This document shows positions 35,097 to 43,906 of a DNA stretch of 64,000 nucleotides, in pieces (within the stretch, counting starts at the first letter, position 1; every line of letters starts with the position of its first letter). The notes under the pieces were generated by a model. The model was not told the DNA's origin. It saw only the letters and a program-made list of their open reading frames with translations, and did no database searches. Source of the DNA: CAVSIS01 sp963814875 (GTDB taxonomy: Bacteria; Acidobacteriota; Thermoanaerobaculia; Thermoanaerobaculales; Sulfomarinibacteraceae); assembly GCA_963814875.1 (NCBI GenBank), contig CAWFFJ010000025.1:6291-70290 (forward strand), given 5' to 3'. A program made the translations under genes and the position numbers.

Positions 35097-37611
35097 ATGA
35101 TGCCTTCGCGCATCGGACGGTACCGGGTCGACGAGTGCCTCGGCCGCGGTGGCATGGGCGAGGTCTGGAAGGCCTGGGACGAGGGCCTCGACCGGTGGGT
35201 CGCGATCAAGTCGCTGATCCCGGGGATGCTGTCCGCCGAGCGGCGGGAGGGCCTCAAGCAGGAAGCGCGCGCGGTCGCAGCCCTCAGTCACCCAGCGATC
35301 GCTCAGATCTACGACATCGTGAGCGAGGACGGTGCCGACTACCTGGTGCTCGAGTTCGTCGAGGGAACCAACCTCGGCAAAGCACTCCACGAAGGCCGGC
35401 TTCCGACCGCCACTGCGCTGCGGCTCGCGGCCGATGTCGCCGGAGGCCTCGCCGCCGCCCACGAGCGCGGCATCGTCCACCGTGATCTCAAACCCGAGAA
35501 CGTGGTGATGACCCCGGACGGCCGCGCGAAGATTCTCGACTTCGGTCTCGCCCGCCTGATCGCCGCCGGCGCTCCGGCCGCGGCCGAGGGCGGGTTCGGG
35601 GGCACCCTGAGCGCGATGTCGCCGGAGCAGGTCGAGCGACGCGCGCTCGACCAGCGCACCGACCTGTTCTCCCTCGGCAGCCTGATGTACGAGATGCTGA
35701 CCGGCCAGCACCCGTTCAAGGCGGGCTTCCCGATCGAGACCATGCACCGGATCTCGCACTTCCAGCCGCCCCGGGTGGACGAGGTCGACCCGGCTCTGCC
35801 GGCGGAGTTGGGGGCTCTCGTCGAGCGCCTGCTGGCCAAGGCGGCGGAGGACCGCCCGACCGGTGCGGGCGAGGTGGCTCGGGAGCTGCAGCAGATCCTG
35901 CCCCAGGTCGAGCCCTCCGCCCCGGCCAGAGCGGCCCCACGCCGCCGCCGCTGGTGGCTCGCGGCCGCCGCGGCGGTCGTGGCCGCCGCGGCCGGGCTCG
36001 GCATGTGGTGGCAGAGCACGCGGGCCGCCGAGCCGCTCTACGTCGCGGTGCTGCGGCCCGAGGCCGAGGCGCCCGAAGGCGGCGAGATGCTCGCCTCCGC
36101 GGTGCGATTGGCGGAGATGAACGCCCTCGCCGGCCTCGACGGGGTCTACGTGTTGGGCGCCAACGAGGTCGATGGGATCTCGGGGCCGCCGGCTCGGGTT
36201 GCCGCGGCGGTCGGCGCGGGCGACCTGCTCGCAGCGCGCGTCCGCCAGACGGATTCACTCGCCCGGGTCGAGCTGACCCGTTACGCGGCCGACGGGCGCG
36301 TGGTGTGGACCGACGCCTTCGACGCGCCCGCCGACGACTTCCAGCTCCTGGTCGAGACCACGGCCGCGCACCTGGTCCGCGGCTACGGCTCGCACCGGCC
36401 GCGGCGCGGGGCCTTCACCGACAGCGCCAGCCCGGAGGCGTACCGCGAGTTCCTCGAGCTCCGCCAGGAGGTCCAGCACCCGCCCAAGGACCTGTCATGG
36501 CCGGCGATCCTCGACCGACTGACTTCGCTGCGCGAGCGGGCGCCCGAGCTGCTCAACATCCACCTGCTCGAGGCCTCGGTGGCGCGCTACCTCTACGAGT
36601 CGACCCGCGAGCCGGGCTACCTCGAGCGCGCCGACGCCGCGGTCGCGGCGGCCCGCAAGCTCGCCCCCGAGGACCCGCGGCCCCTGATCACCGCGCTCGA
36701 GGTCGACCTGGCGGCGAACCGTCTCGACGCTGCCGAAAGCAAGGTCGCCGAGCTCGCCCGGCTCGCAGCCCTCCAACCCGGAGGTGCTGCTGCAGCGGGC
36801 CGCTCTCGCCGAGCGGCGAGGCGACCTCGGGGCGGCGATCGCGCTGCTCGAGCGCTCTCTGAGCCTGCGCCGCTCGTGGCAGACGCTGCTGGTGCTCGGC
36901 AAGGAAGAGGTCCGCAGCAGCCGCTTCGAGGCCGCCCGGGCATACCTCGAGGAGGCGCTCGCGCTTGCGCCCGGCAACGTCTTCGTCCGCGCCGAGCTGG
37001 CGAGCATCGAGGCCAACCACGGCGACGCCGCACGCGCCGAGGAGCTCTACCTCGAGCTGGTGGCGGACTCGCCGCAGCCGGGCTTCCTGGTCAACCTGGC
37101 CCACGCCGAGATGCTGCTGGGCCACTACGCCCAGGCCGCGCAGCGGCTCGAGGCGGTGGTCGCCTCCGGCGTCCAACTGCCCTCGGTCGATGTCAACCTG
37201 GGCGACTGCTACCTGCAGCTCGGTGAGGGGGCTCGGGCCCGCGAGATGTACCGGACGGTGATCCAGATCACCGATGGGAGCGGTGAGCTGACCGCGGTGG
37301 ATCTCGGCTTCCGCGCCCAGGGCCTCGCGCGCTTGGGTCAGGGCGAGGAAGCCGTCGCCACGGTGGAGCGGGCGTTGGCGCTGGCCCCCAACGCTGCCAG
37401 TGTCGCCCACCACGCGGCGCTGGTCTATGCCCTGGTCGGCGACAACGCGAGGGCGCTCGAGGAAGCACGGCGGGCGCTGGATCTGGGACTCGACCCGCGC
37501 TGGTTCGACTCGCCGTCGTTTGATGGGATCCGGCCACAGATTGGGCTTTCCCGTTCCGATCACGGTACTGGGCGCCCGGGCACAGTTAAGCCCTCCCGCG
37601 GATCGGACTGA
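35097..37611 (+). CDS. Serine/threonine kinase with TPR C-terminus (frameshifted)
   Basis: The first 280 residues are a protein kinase with GRGGMGEVWKAWD (P-loop), VAIKSLI (Lys), IVHRDLKPENVVM (catalytic loop), ILDFGLARL (DFG) and LFSLGSLMYEMLTGQHPF. A membrane helix (WWLAAAAAVVAAAAGLGMWW) follows near residue 295. An extracellular region then leads into TPRs. At about 36780 the protein-like sequence moves to another frame: one extra G in the run CAACCCGGAGGTG ends the sensible frame after ALQP, and the TPRs (EVLLQRAALAERRGDLGAAI onward) continue to 37611. Removing that base gives about 838 residues. It is either a mutation that truncates the TPR part or a sequencing error. Confidence 0.82.
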
Positions 37612-37674
37612 TCCCGGGTCGTTGTCAACACTGTCGCTCGGGCCGAGGAGACTCGGGGCCCGGCTAGTCTCGAA

Positions 37675-37746
37675 TCAGTTGCCGCTCGGGGGATTCGGGA
37701 TGTTGGTCTCGCCGCCGCCAGCCTTCAGATTGGTCTTCACGTTCAT
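37675..37746 (-). CDS. 23-residue peptide, candidate exported or modified peptide precursor
   Basis: ATG 37746 is preceded by a near-ideal ribosome site (GGAGGAATGCC) and reads MNVKTNLKAGGG followed by ETNIPNPPSGN and TGA. The N-terminal M-x-V-K-T-x-L-K-A-G pattern and a Gly-Gly-Gly step look like a short leader and core; the tail is rich in Asn and Pro. It has a promoter of its own upstream on the minus strand. The nearest exporter, a C39-peptidase ABC system, starts 2.3 kb away on the other strand after a histidine kinase. C39 enzymes cut after Gly-Gly or Gly-Ala, so cleavage around G10-G12 is possible. No modifying enzyme is recognisable nearby. It is too short for homology to be judged by eye. 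Confidence 0.55.
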   Translation of the reverse strand: MNVKTNLKAGGGETNIPNPPSGN

Positions 37747-37883
37747 GGCATTCCTCCAATTCGGTTCTTGGCGCCTGCCGGATCGGGCCGACTGTAAGCA
37801 CCGGGCACGTCCGCCCGGGCCGCTCTCGCGTCCCTCCGGTCTCGCCGGTTTCTTTGCATCTGATGGGTGAGAGTCTTTAACAT
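37743..37883 (-). CDS. Small upstream reading frame (46 codons) overlapping the peptide start
   Basis: ATG 37883 begins about six bases past the predicted start of transcription and reads MLKTLTHQMQRNRRDRRDAR through to a stop that overlaps the peptide ATG by four bases (ATGA). It is strongly basic and has no ribosome site. It may be a leader frame that couples translation, or simply an untranslated leader that happens to be open. Confidence 0.25.
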   Translation of the reverse strand: MLKTLTHQMQRNRRDRRDARAARADVPGAYSRPDPAGAKNRIGGMP

Positions 37884-37895
37884 ACTAATATGCCT

Positions 37896-37924
37896 AACAT
37901 AGAGCCTCAGCTCGAAGCTTGCAA
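37896..37924 (-). promoter_or_regulatory. Predicted promoter of the 23-residue peptide gene
   Basis: On the minus strand TTGCAA (37919-37924) and TATGTT (37896-37901) are separated by 17 bases in a locally AT-rich island; transcription would start near 37889. Between this point and the peptide start lies a 6-bp hairpin at 37801-37818 (CCGGGC / GCCCGG). Confidence 0.5.
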
Positions 37925-38042
37925 TCCCGCCAGATTCGGCGGTCGCGGGAGGGGTAGAATCGAGAGGTGGGTCGCGGCGGTGCGGGCGGAGGTCCTCCGC
38001 CTGGCAACCGCCGAGCGATCCCCGGTGTCGGAGGCGCACCCA

Positions 38043-39860
38043 ATGATCGGGATGCAGTCGCGGAAGAGCCTGACTGGCTGGCTCACCCTTGGCGCCGCTG
38101 TGGCGGCAGGGGTGGCGGCGGCGGTGCTGCTCGCCTCCGCATTCGGCGCTGAGCGTTCGGCACTGCAGCGGCTCGATCAGGTCCAGAGCCTGGCAGCCCT
38201 TGGTCGTGCCCTCGACGAGCTCGCGCCGGCCGCGGCACGTCAGGAGGCGTGGGAGGGTCGTCTGGCGGAGGTCCGCGACCGCCTGCACGACGTGCAGACC
38301 GCCGGAGTCGGTGTGCGCGAGGTCCTGGAGACCGCCGTAAGAGTCGATGCCTTGCTGGCGCAGACCGAGCGCCGGCTGGTCCGCGGGAGCGAAGGATCGG
38401 GGGCAGAGGCTGCCGGTCTGGTGAGCGAGGCCTCGTCGGTCGTGCGGGCAGCCGAGGCACAGCGCCTGAGCGCAGTCGCCGCCGACCTTGATCGCGCTCG
38501 TCGCCGGACGATCGAAGGAATCGGAGCGGTCCTACTCTCGGTGGTCTTGGCTGCGCTGCTCGCCGCGACGATGTGGAGCCGGATGCGCGGAGCAGTCGCG
38601 GAGGAGGGTCTGCAGCAGCTCTCCTCCCTGCTCGCCGCGGCGGTGCGCAGCACCGAGGAGGGCATCCTCATCACCGACACCGGCGTGACCGGAGACGACC
38701 CTCGGATCGTCTTCCTCAACAGCAGCTTCGGCGACATGATCGGGCGGGTGGTGGACGACCTGGTCGGCAGGCCGCTCAAGATGCTGCGCGAGGTCCACCT
38801 CCAGGAGCGCGAGTTCTCGCTGCTCGAGCACAGCTTCTCGAACAGCCGCTCGGCGACGATGGAGACCGTCCGCTGGCGGGAGGACGGGTCGAGCCTGCAC
38901 TGCGAGTGGCACATCTCGCCGGTGCGGGACGCGGACGGGCGAGTGACGCACTTCGTGTCGGTGCTCCGCGACATCACCGAGCGGCGCCAACACGAGGCCG
39001 CGTTGGAGCGCACGGCGAGAGAGCTGGCGGACGCGAACCGCAAGCTCAGGGAGAACCAGGCGCAGCTGGTCCAGTCCGAGAAGATGGCTTTTCTCGGTCA
39101 GCTCGCGGCCGGAGTGGCGCACGAGATCAACAACCCGGTCGGCTACGTGATGAGCAACCTCGAGACCGTTGGCGAGGATGTCGAGCGGCTGGCGGTGCGC
39201 CTCGCCAACGCTCCCGGAGACACGAACAACGGCGTCAACGTTGCGGAGCTGCGCGAGATGCTGTCGGAGTCCCGCAGCGGGCTCGAGCAGGTGCGGGACA
39301 TCGTCGCACGACTGAAGAACTTCGCGCGCCCGGACGACGCCGCCCCCGAGCTTGCGAACCTCAACCAGCTCGTCGAAGGGTCGCTCCGCATTGTGTGGAA
39401 CGAGCTAAAGCACAAGTGCACGGTTCAAAAGCACTTTGCAGAGCTTCCCGAGATCGTGTGCCGGCCCGGTCAGCTGAGCCAGGTGTTCACCAACCTGTTG
39501 ATGAACGCCGCGCAGGCGATCCCCGACCAGGGGATCATCACGCTCGCGTCCGCAGTCGAAGACGGCGAGCTGGTGATCTCGGTGACCGATACCGGCGTCG
39601 GCATCCCCCGTGAGCACATGGCAGAGCTGTTCACACCCTTCTTCACCACCAAACCGGTCGGCCAGGGGACCGGCCTCGGTCTGGCGGTCTCCTACGGCAT
39701 CGTCACTGCTCACGGCGGACGGATTGAGGTCCACTCCAGCCCCGGGTCGGGGAGCAGGTTCACCGTGCGCCTGCCGATGGTGCTGCCCGACGCCGGGGAG
39801 CGGTCTTCGGGTGGCGGTGAGGCCGACGTGGGCGGTGAGGCCCGCGGGGCGTTTGCTTGA
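38043..39860 (+). CDS. PAS-domain sensor histidine kinase
   Basis: 605 residues from ATG 38043 (GGAGG eight bases upstream); the frame is open from 37890 but lacks a site there. A first membrane helix (LGAAVAAGVAAAVLLASAFG) and a second near residue 165 (IGAVLLSVVLAALLAATMW) flank a periplasmic helical sensor of about 120 residues. A PAS domain follows (EGILITDTGVTGDDPRIVFL ... DITERRQHEAALERT), then a dimerisation helix with the phospho-His motif LGQLAAGVAHEINNPVGYVM, and an ATPase domain: FTNLLMNAAQAIP (N box), VTDTGVGIP (G1) and GLGLAVSYGIV (G2). No receiver domain is fused. It is transcribed toward the exporter genes and may control them with the HTH-receiver protein upstream. Confidence 0.92.
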   Translation: MIGMQSRKSLTGWLTLGAAVAAGVAAAVLLASAFGAERSALQRLDQVQSLAALGRALDELAPAAARQEAWEGRLAEVRDRLHDVQTAGVGVREVLETAVRVDALLAQTERRLVRGSEGSGAEAAGLVSEASSVVRAAEAQRLSAVAADLDRARRRTIEGIGAVLLSVVLAALLAATMWSRMRGAVAEEGLQQLSSLLAAAVRSTEEGILITDTGVTGDDPRIVFLNSSFGDMIGRVVDDLVGRPLKMLREVHLQEREFSLLEHSFSNSRSATMETVRWREDGSSLHCEWHISPVRDADGRVTHFVSVLRDITERRQHEAALERTARELADANRKLRENQAQLVQSEKMAFLGQLAAGVAHEINNPVGYVMSNLETVGEDVERLAVRLANAPGDTNNGVNVAELREMLSESRSGLEQVRDIVARLKNFARPDDAAPELANLNQLVEGSLRIVWNELKHKCTVQKHFAELPEIVCRPGQLSQVFTNLLMNAAQAIPDQGIITLASAVEDGELVISVTDTGVGIPREHMAELFTPFFTTKPVGQGTGLGLAVSYGIVTAHGGRIEVHSSPGSGSRFTVRLPMVLPDAGERSSGGGEADVGGEARGAFA

Positions 39861-39922
39861 CCTGTCGGTGAGCGGTCGATAGCATCGGCTGCGTTCACCT
39901 GCGCTTTCGATCGATCCGAAGC

Positions 39923-40093
39923 ATGAAGGCGAGCCTGCACTCCTCCCGGCGTCCCAGAGGCGGGCACCGTTCCGGCCCGCGGTACGGCTCCATTTACGGC
40001 ATGCGGCACGCGGTCGGCGACGTGCTTGAAGGGGCCGAGGAGGTGCGCGTTCCGCCGCCCCGCGGGCAGGGTGTGGCGGGGCATGCAAGCTGA
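39923..40093 (+). CDS. Possible 56-residue small protein before the exporter
   Basis: An open frame from ATG 39923 (MKASLHSSRRPRGGHRSGPR...) ends at TGA 40091-40093 and overlaps the start of the HlyD-type gene by eleven bases. It contains a GG at residues 13-14. There is no ribosome site and the composition is ordinary for this GC content, so it may be a chance frame. It is listed only because peptide substrates of C39 exporters often sit directly upstream. Confidence 0.2.
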   Translation: MKASLHSSRRPRGGHRSGPRYGSIYGMRHAVGDVLEGAEEVRVPPPRGQGVAGHAS

Positions 40094-41255
40094 CTTTGCC
40101 GCAACGGCTCGCGCACTGCGCGAGGACGGCCCGGGACGGCGCGGGTGGTGGACGGCTGTGGCGATCGTCTTGTTGGTGCTGTGGGTGATGTGGCTCGTCC
40201 TCGCCAGGATTGGTGTCTGGGCGATCAGTGACGAGGCCCGGCTCGAGCGCACGGACCGCGAGCACCCGGTCGAGTCGCCGGTGCTCGGCGAGGTGGCGGC
40301 GGTTCGGGTGACTCTTGGCGAGCGGGTCGCAGCGGGCCAGGTCCTGGTGGAGCTGGATGCGCAGCGCGAGCGCCGTACACTCGACGAGGCCGAGGCGCGG
40401 CGGGCGGCCCTCGCCGTGCAGCTCGACGCCCTTGTCCGCGAGCTGGGCGAGAGCCATCAGGCGTTGGAGGCGGCGCGGCGCGGGGTCAAAGACGAGCTTT
40501 CGGAAGTTCGTGAGCGACTTGCCGAGGCTACGGCGGCGGCCGATCTCGCGAGCGCCGATGCCGCCCGGATTCGTTCCCTGGCGAACCAGGGGATCGTCGG
40601 CGGCGCCGAGGTCGAGGCGGCGGCGGCCGCGGCCGAGCAGCGGCGCGCGGTCCGGGCTGCGCTCGCGCGGCAGCTCGAGCGGGTCGAGTGGGAACGACGC
40701 GCTGAGCTCGACGATCGCGAGGCCGATCTCCTCGAACGGGAGCGCGAGGCCGCGAGGCTGCGCGGGGAGATCGAGGCTGCGGCGGCTGCCGAGGGCCGCC
40801 TCCGTCGCGAGGCCGACCGGCTCGAGCTTCGGGCTCCGGTCGCCGGTGTCGTCGCCCAGCTCAGCGACCGGCCACCGGGCAGCGTGGTCAACGAGGGTGA
40901 TCTGGTGGCGACCGTGCTTCCCGAGGGCGCCGTGCGAGCAGTCGCGATGTTCTCTCCCGCAGAGGCATTGGGCCGGATCCGGTCGGGCCAGCGCGCCCGG
41001 CTGCGGTTGAAGGGTTTCCCGTGGACGCGATTCGGAACGCTGGCGGCCAAGGTGACAGGAGTCGCCGCGGCGCCTGGCGGTGAAGGCGTCAGGGTCGAGC
41101 TCGAGCTGACGGGGGATGCCGGGCCACCCGTGGAGCACGGCCTGCCGGCCTCGGTCGAGGTCGAGGTCGAACGGGCCTCTCCGTGGCGGCTTCTGCTCGA
41201 GGCGGCCGGCCGGTGGGTGGCGCCCGCGCCGGACCGTACGGCTCCGACGTCGTGA
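40083..41255 (+). CDS. HlyD-family membrane fusion protein of a C39 peptide exporter
   Basis: 390 residues from ATG 40083. One N-terminal membrane helix (WWTAVAIVLLVLWVMWLVLA) is followed by the first lipoyl half (VESPVLGEVAAVRVTLGERV), a long Ala/Glu/Arg coiled coil (about residues 95-245), the second lipoyl half (ELRAPVAGVVAQLSDRPPGS) and a beta-barrel region. Adaptors of this type link an inner-membrane ABC transporter to an outer-membrane channel. It overlaps the ABC transporter by four bases. No TolC-like gene is part of this operon; the nearest one, at 57866, belongs to another system. Confidence 0.85.
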   Translation: MQADFAATARALREDGPGRRGWWTAVAIVLLVLWVMWLVLARIGVWAISDEARLERTDREHPVESPVLGEVAAVRVTLGERVAAGQVLVELDAQRERRTLDEAEARRAALAVQLDALVRELGESHQALEAARRGVKDELSEVRERLAEATAAADLASADAARIRSLANQGIVGGAEVEAAAAAAEQRRAVRAALARQLERVEWERRAELDDREADLLEREREAARLRGEIEAAAAAEGRLRREADRLELRAPVAGVVAQLSDRPPGSVVNEGDLVATVLPEGAVRAVAMFSPAEALGRIRSGQRARLRLKGFPWTRFGTLAAKVTGVAAAPGGEGVRVELELTGDAGPPVEHGLPASVEVEVERASPWRLLLEAAGRWVAPAPDRTAPTS

Positions 41256-43906
41256 CGCGCACCACCACCGTTCGTCGGCGGCTTCTCGCGCCCGAGATCC
41301 TCCAGGGTTCGGCGATGGACTGCGGTCCTGCCGCGCTCGCTTGCCTGCTCGGAGGTTTCGGCATCCCGGCCGACCTCGGCCGGCTTCGCGAGGCCTGTCA
41401 GACCGATGTCGACGGCACCTCGATCGACGCCGTCGAGGAGCTCGCGATCGAGCTCGGCCTCGACGCGGCGCAGGTGATGGTCCCGGTCGATCACATCCCG
41501 CTCGCATCGGCGGGCGCCGTCCCTGCCGTCCTGGTCGTCGACACGCCCAGCGGCGGACTGCACTTCGTAGTGATCTGGCGCCGCCATGGCGGTTTCGCCC
41601 AGGTCATGGACCCGCAGATCGGGCGCCGCTGGATCGGATGGCGGGAGTTGCTCGGGCGGGCCCATCGCCACCGCCTCGGCGTCTCAGCCCAAGCCTGGCG
41701 GGAGTGGGCCGGCAGCAACGACTCCCTGGGGCCGCTCCAGGAGCGGATCATCCGGCTCGGATGTGCGCGCCGTTGTGCCGCGTCCGCGATCGAGGGTGCG
41801 GCCGCCGACCCGGGCTGGCGTGGTCTCGCCCGGCTGGACGCCGCCGTGCGGATGGTCGCAGACGGGTTGGAGAGCCGGCAAGTTGGCCGGGGTGTGGAGG
41901 CCCGCCGCCTGCTGGAGCACCTGACGGCGCCGACAACTTCGGACGATGCGATCCCGGAGGGCTACTGGTCGGTCCGTGCGGTGGCCGACGCCGGTGACCG
42001 GCTGTGGCTCGAGGGGGCAGTTCTGGTGCGGGTGCGGGGGCATCGCCCGGAGGGGGCGCCGACCTCCGATCGTGCCCGGCCCGATCTGGAGCGAGCACGG
42101 CACGCCGCCGGGCCGGGGCCGCTCAGGGCGCTCGCGAGACTGCTCGTCGCCGACGGCGTCCGTTCGTTCGTCCTGGTCGCAGTCGCGCTCGCGGTCGCGG
42201 CCGGCGCAGTGGTGATCGAGGCGCTGCTGCTGCGCACCCTGCTCGAGCTGTCGGTTGTACTGAGGCCGCCTCCCCAGCGCCTTGTGGGGGTCGCGGCGGT
42301 GCTCGCATTCCTTGCCGGCATGGCGATGCTCGAGCCGCCGGTCACCGCCGCGCTGCTCGCCGCGGGCCGCCGGCTCGAGACGGGACTTCGCGTCGCTTGG
42401 CTGACCAAGCTGCCCCTCCTCGGCGAGCGCTACATGCGCACCCGGCCGGCCGCGGACATGGCCGAGCGGGTGCACGGGCTGCATCATCTGCGCTCGCTGC
42501 CGCTGCTGGCCGGTCGTGCGCTCGAGGTCGCGTTGCAGCTCCTGTTGACCGCCGGCGCGCTGATCTGGCTCGACCCTGCCGGTGCGCCCCTGGTCGTGCT
42601 CGCCGCGGCAGCAGCCCTTGTGGTGCCCATCGTCGGGCTCCCGCTGCTCGGCGAGCGCGAGCTGCGGGTCCGGGTGCATTCGGCGGCGCTGATCGGGCTG
42701 GCGCTGGACGCGCTACGCGGCTCGACGACGATCCGGGTCCACAACGGCCACGCCGCGATCGTCCGCGAGCACGAGGACCGTCTCGCGGGGTGGCGCCGAG
42801 CGCGGCTCGAGCTCGTCGATCTCGGGTGGGGTCTCGAGCTGGGCCACCTCTCGCTTGCCTTCGCGGCATCGGGGTGGCTGGTGGTCGACCATCTCGGACG
42901 ACGTGGCGCCACGCCCGCCGTGCTCTTGCTGGTCTACTGGGCGCTCCGCCTGCCGGTACTGGCAGAGGTCTTCGGCCGGCACCTCCGCGAGCTGCCGCTG
43001 TACCGGAGCATCGCCACGCGGGTCCTCGAACCGCTCGGCGCCCCCGAGGAGGAGCTGGGCGACGTCTGCCGCCACACCATCGCAGCGTCCGGGGAGACTC
43101 GAACCTCGGGGGTCGAGGCGTGGTTCGAGGGCGTGACGGTCCACGTGGCGGGACGCGAGATCCTGCACGGTGTCGAGCTCCGGCTCGAGGCCGGTACCTC
43201 TCTGGCGCTCGTCGGCCCTTCCGGAGCCGGCAAGTCGACGCTGCTGGGCCTGCTCCTGGGGCGACATCGTCCGTCGTCAGGCCGACTCTCGGTCGATGGG
43301 CAGGCGATAGACGGCCGCGTTGTCGCCGAGCTGCGTCGGGAGACCGCATGGGTCGATCCTGAGGCTCGTCTGTGGGACCGGTCGTTGCTTGCGAACCTCT
43401 ATTACGGCGCCGAGCCGGGTGCGACACGACCTCTTGCCGACGTGCTCGAGGCGGCCGGACTCGATCGGTGGCTCGCGGGGTTCCGGGAAGGGCTGCAGAC
43501 GCGGGTCGGTGACGGCGGGTCGCTGCTCTCGGGAACCGAGGGGAGCGCGGCCCGGCTCGGGCGTGCACTGGTGCGCGAACGTGTGCGTCTCGTCCTGGTC
43601 GACGAGGCGCTGCGCGGGCTGGATCGCAACCTTCGACGCACCCTGCTCGGCCGGCTTCGCTCCTGGTGGCCCGATGCCACCTTGATCGCCGTGACCCACG
43701 ATCTCGATGAGCTCGACCTGTTCGACCGCGTCGCGGTACTGGAGGAGGGACGCCTGGTCGAGGACGGGTCGGTTGCCGGGCTTGCCGCCCGCCCGGGCTC
43801 GCGCCTCGCGGCGATGCTGGAGGTCTCCGTCGACGTCACCGAAACCACCTGGCAGAGGCTGGCGCTGGACGGGGGCAGGCTGGTCCCCGACAGAGGCCCG
43901 GCATGA
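41252..43906 (+). CDS. C39-peptidase/permease/ATPase ABC transporter (bacteriocin-export type)
   Basis: 884 residues from GTG 41252. The N-terminal C39 peptidase is complete: Gln in LQGSAMDCGPAALACLLG, Cys24, His104 in LHFVVIW and Asp120 in VMDPQIG. After an insert of about 120 residues come the membrane helices (about 305-590). The ATPase has a full Walker A (GPSGAGKST, residues 655-663), Walker B with catalytic Glu (LVLVDEAL, D784-E785) and the H-loop (VTHDL, His816), but the signature motif is degenerate (LLSGTEGS instead of LSGGQ). The peptidase should cut leaders after Gly-Gly or Gly-Ala as the cargo is exported. The arrangement of adaptor plus two ABC proteins resembles NHLM/NHLP-type bacteriocin exporters. 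Confidence 0.9.
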   Translation: MTRTTTVRRRLLAPEILQGSAMDCGPAALACLLGGFGIPADLGRLREACQTDVDGTSIDAVEELAIELGLDAAQVMVPVDHIPLASAGAVPAVLVVDTPSGGLHFVVIWRRHGGFAQVMDPQIGRRWIGWRELLGRAHRHRLGVSAQAWREWAGSNDSLGPLQERIIRLGCARRCAASAIEGAAADPGWRGLARLDAAVRMVADGLESRQVGRGVEARRLLEHLTAPTTSDDAIPEGYWSVRAVADAGDRLWLEGAVLVRVRGHRPEGAPTSDRARPDLERARHAAGPGPLRALARLLVADGVRSFVLVAVALAVAAGAVVIEALLLRTLLELSVVLRPPPQRLVGVAAVLAFLAGMAMLEPPVTAALLAAGRRLETGLRVAWLTKLPLLGERYMRTRPAADMAERVHGLHHLRSLPLLAGRALEVALQLLLTAGALIWLDPAGAPLVVLAAAAALVVPIVGLPLLGERELRVRVHSAALIGLALDALRGSTTIRVHNGHAAIVREHEDRLAGWRRARLELVDLGWGLELGHLSLAFAASGWLVVDHLGRRGATPAVLLLVYWALRLPVLAEVFGRHLRELPLYRSIATRVLEPLGAPEEELGDVCRHTIAASGETRTSGVEAWFEGVTVHVAGREILHGVELRLEAGTSLALVGPSGAGKSTLLGLLLGRHRPSSGRLSVDGQAIDGRVVAELRRETAWVDPEARLWDRSLLANLYYGAEPGATRPLADVLEAAGLDRWLAGFREGLQTRVGDGGSLLSGTEGSAARLGRALVRERVRLVLVDEALRGLDRNLRRTLLGRLRSWWPDATLIAVTHDLDELDLFDRVAVLEEGRLVEDGSVAGLAARPGSRLAAMLEVSVDVTETTWQRLALDGGRLVPDRGPA

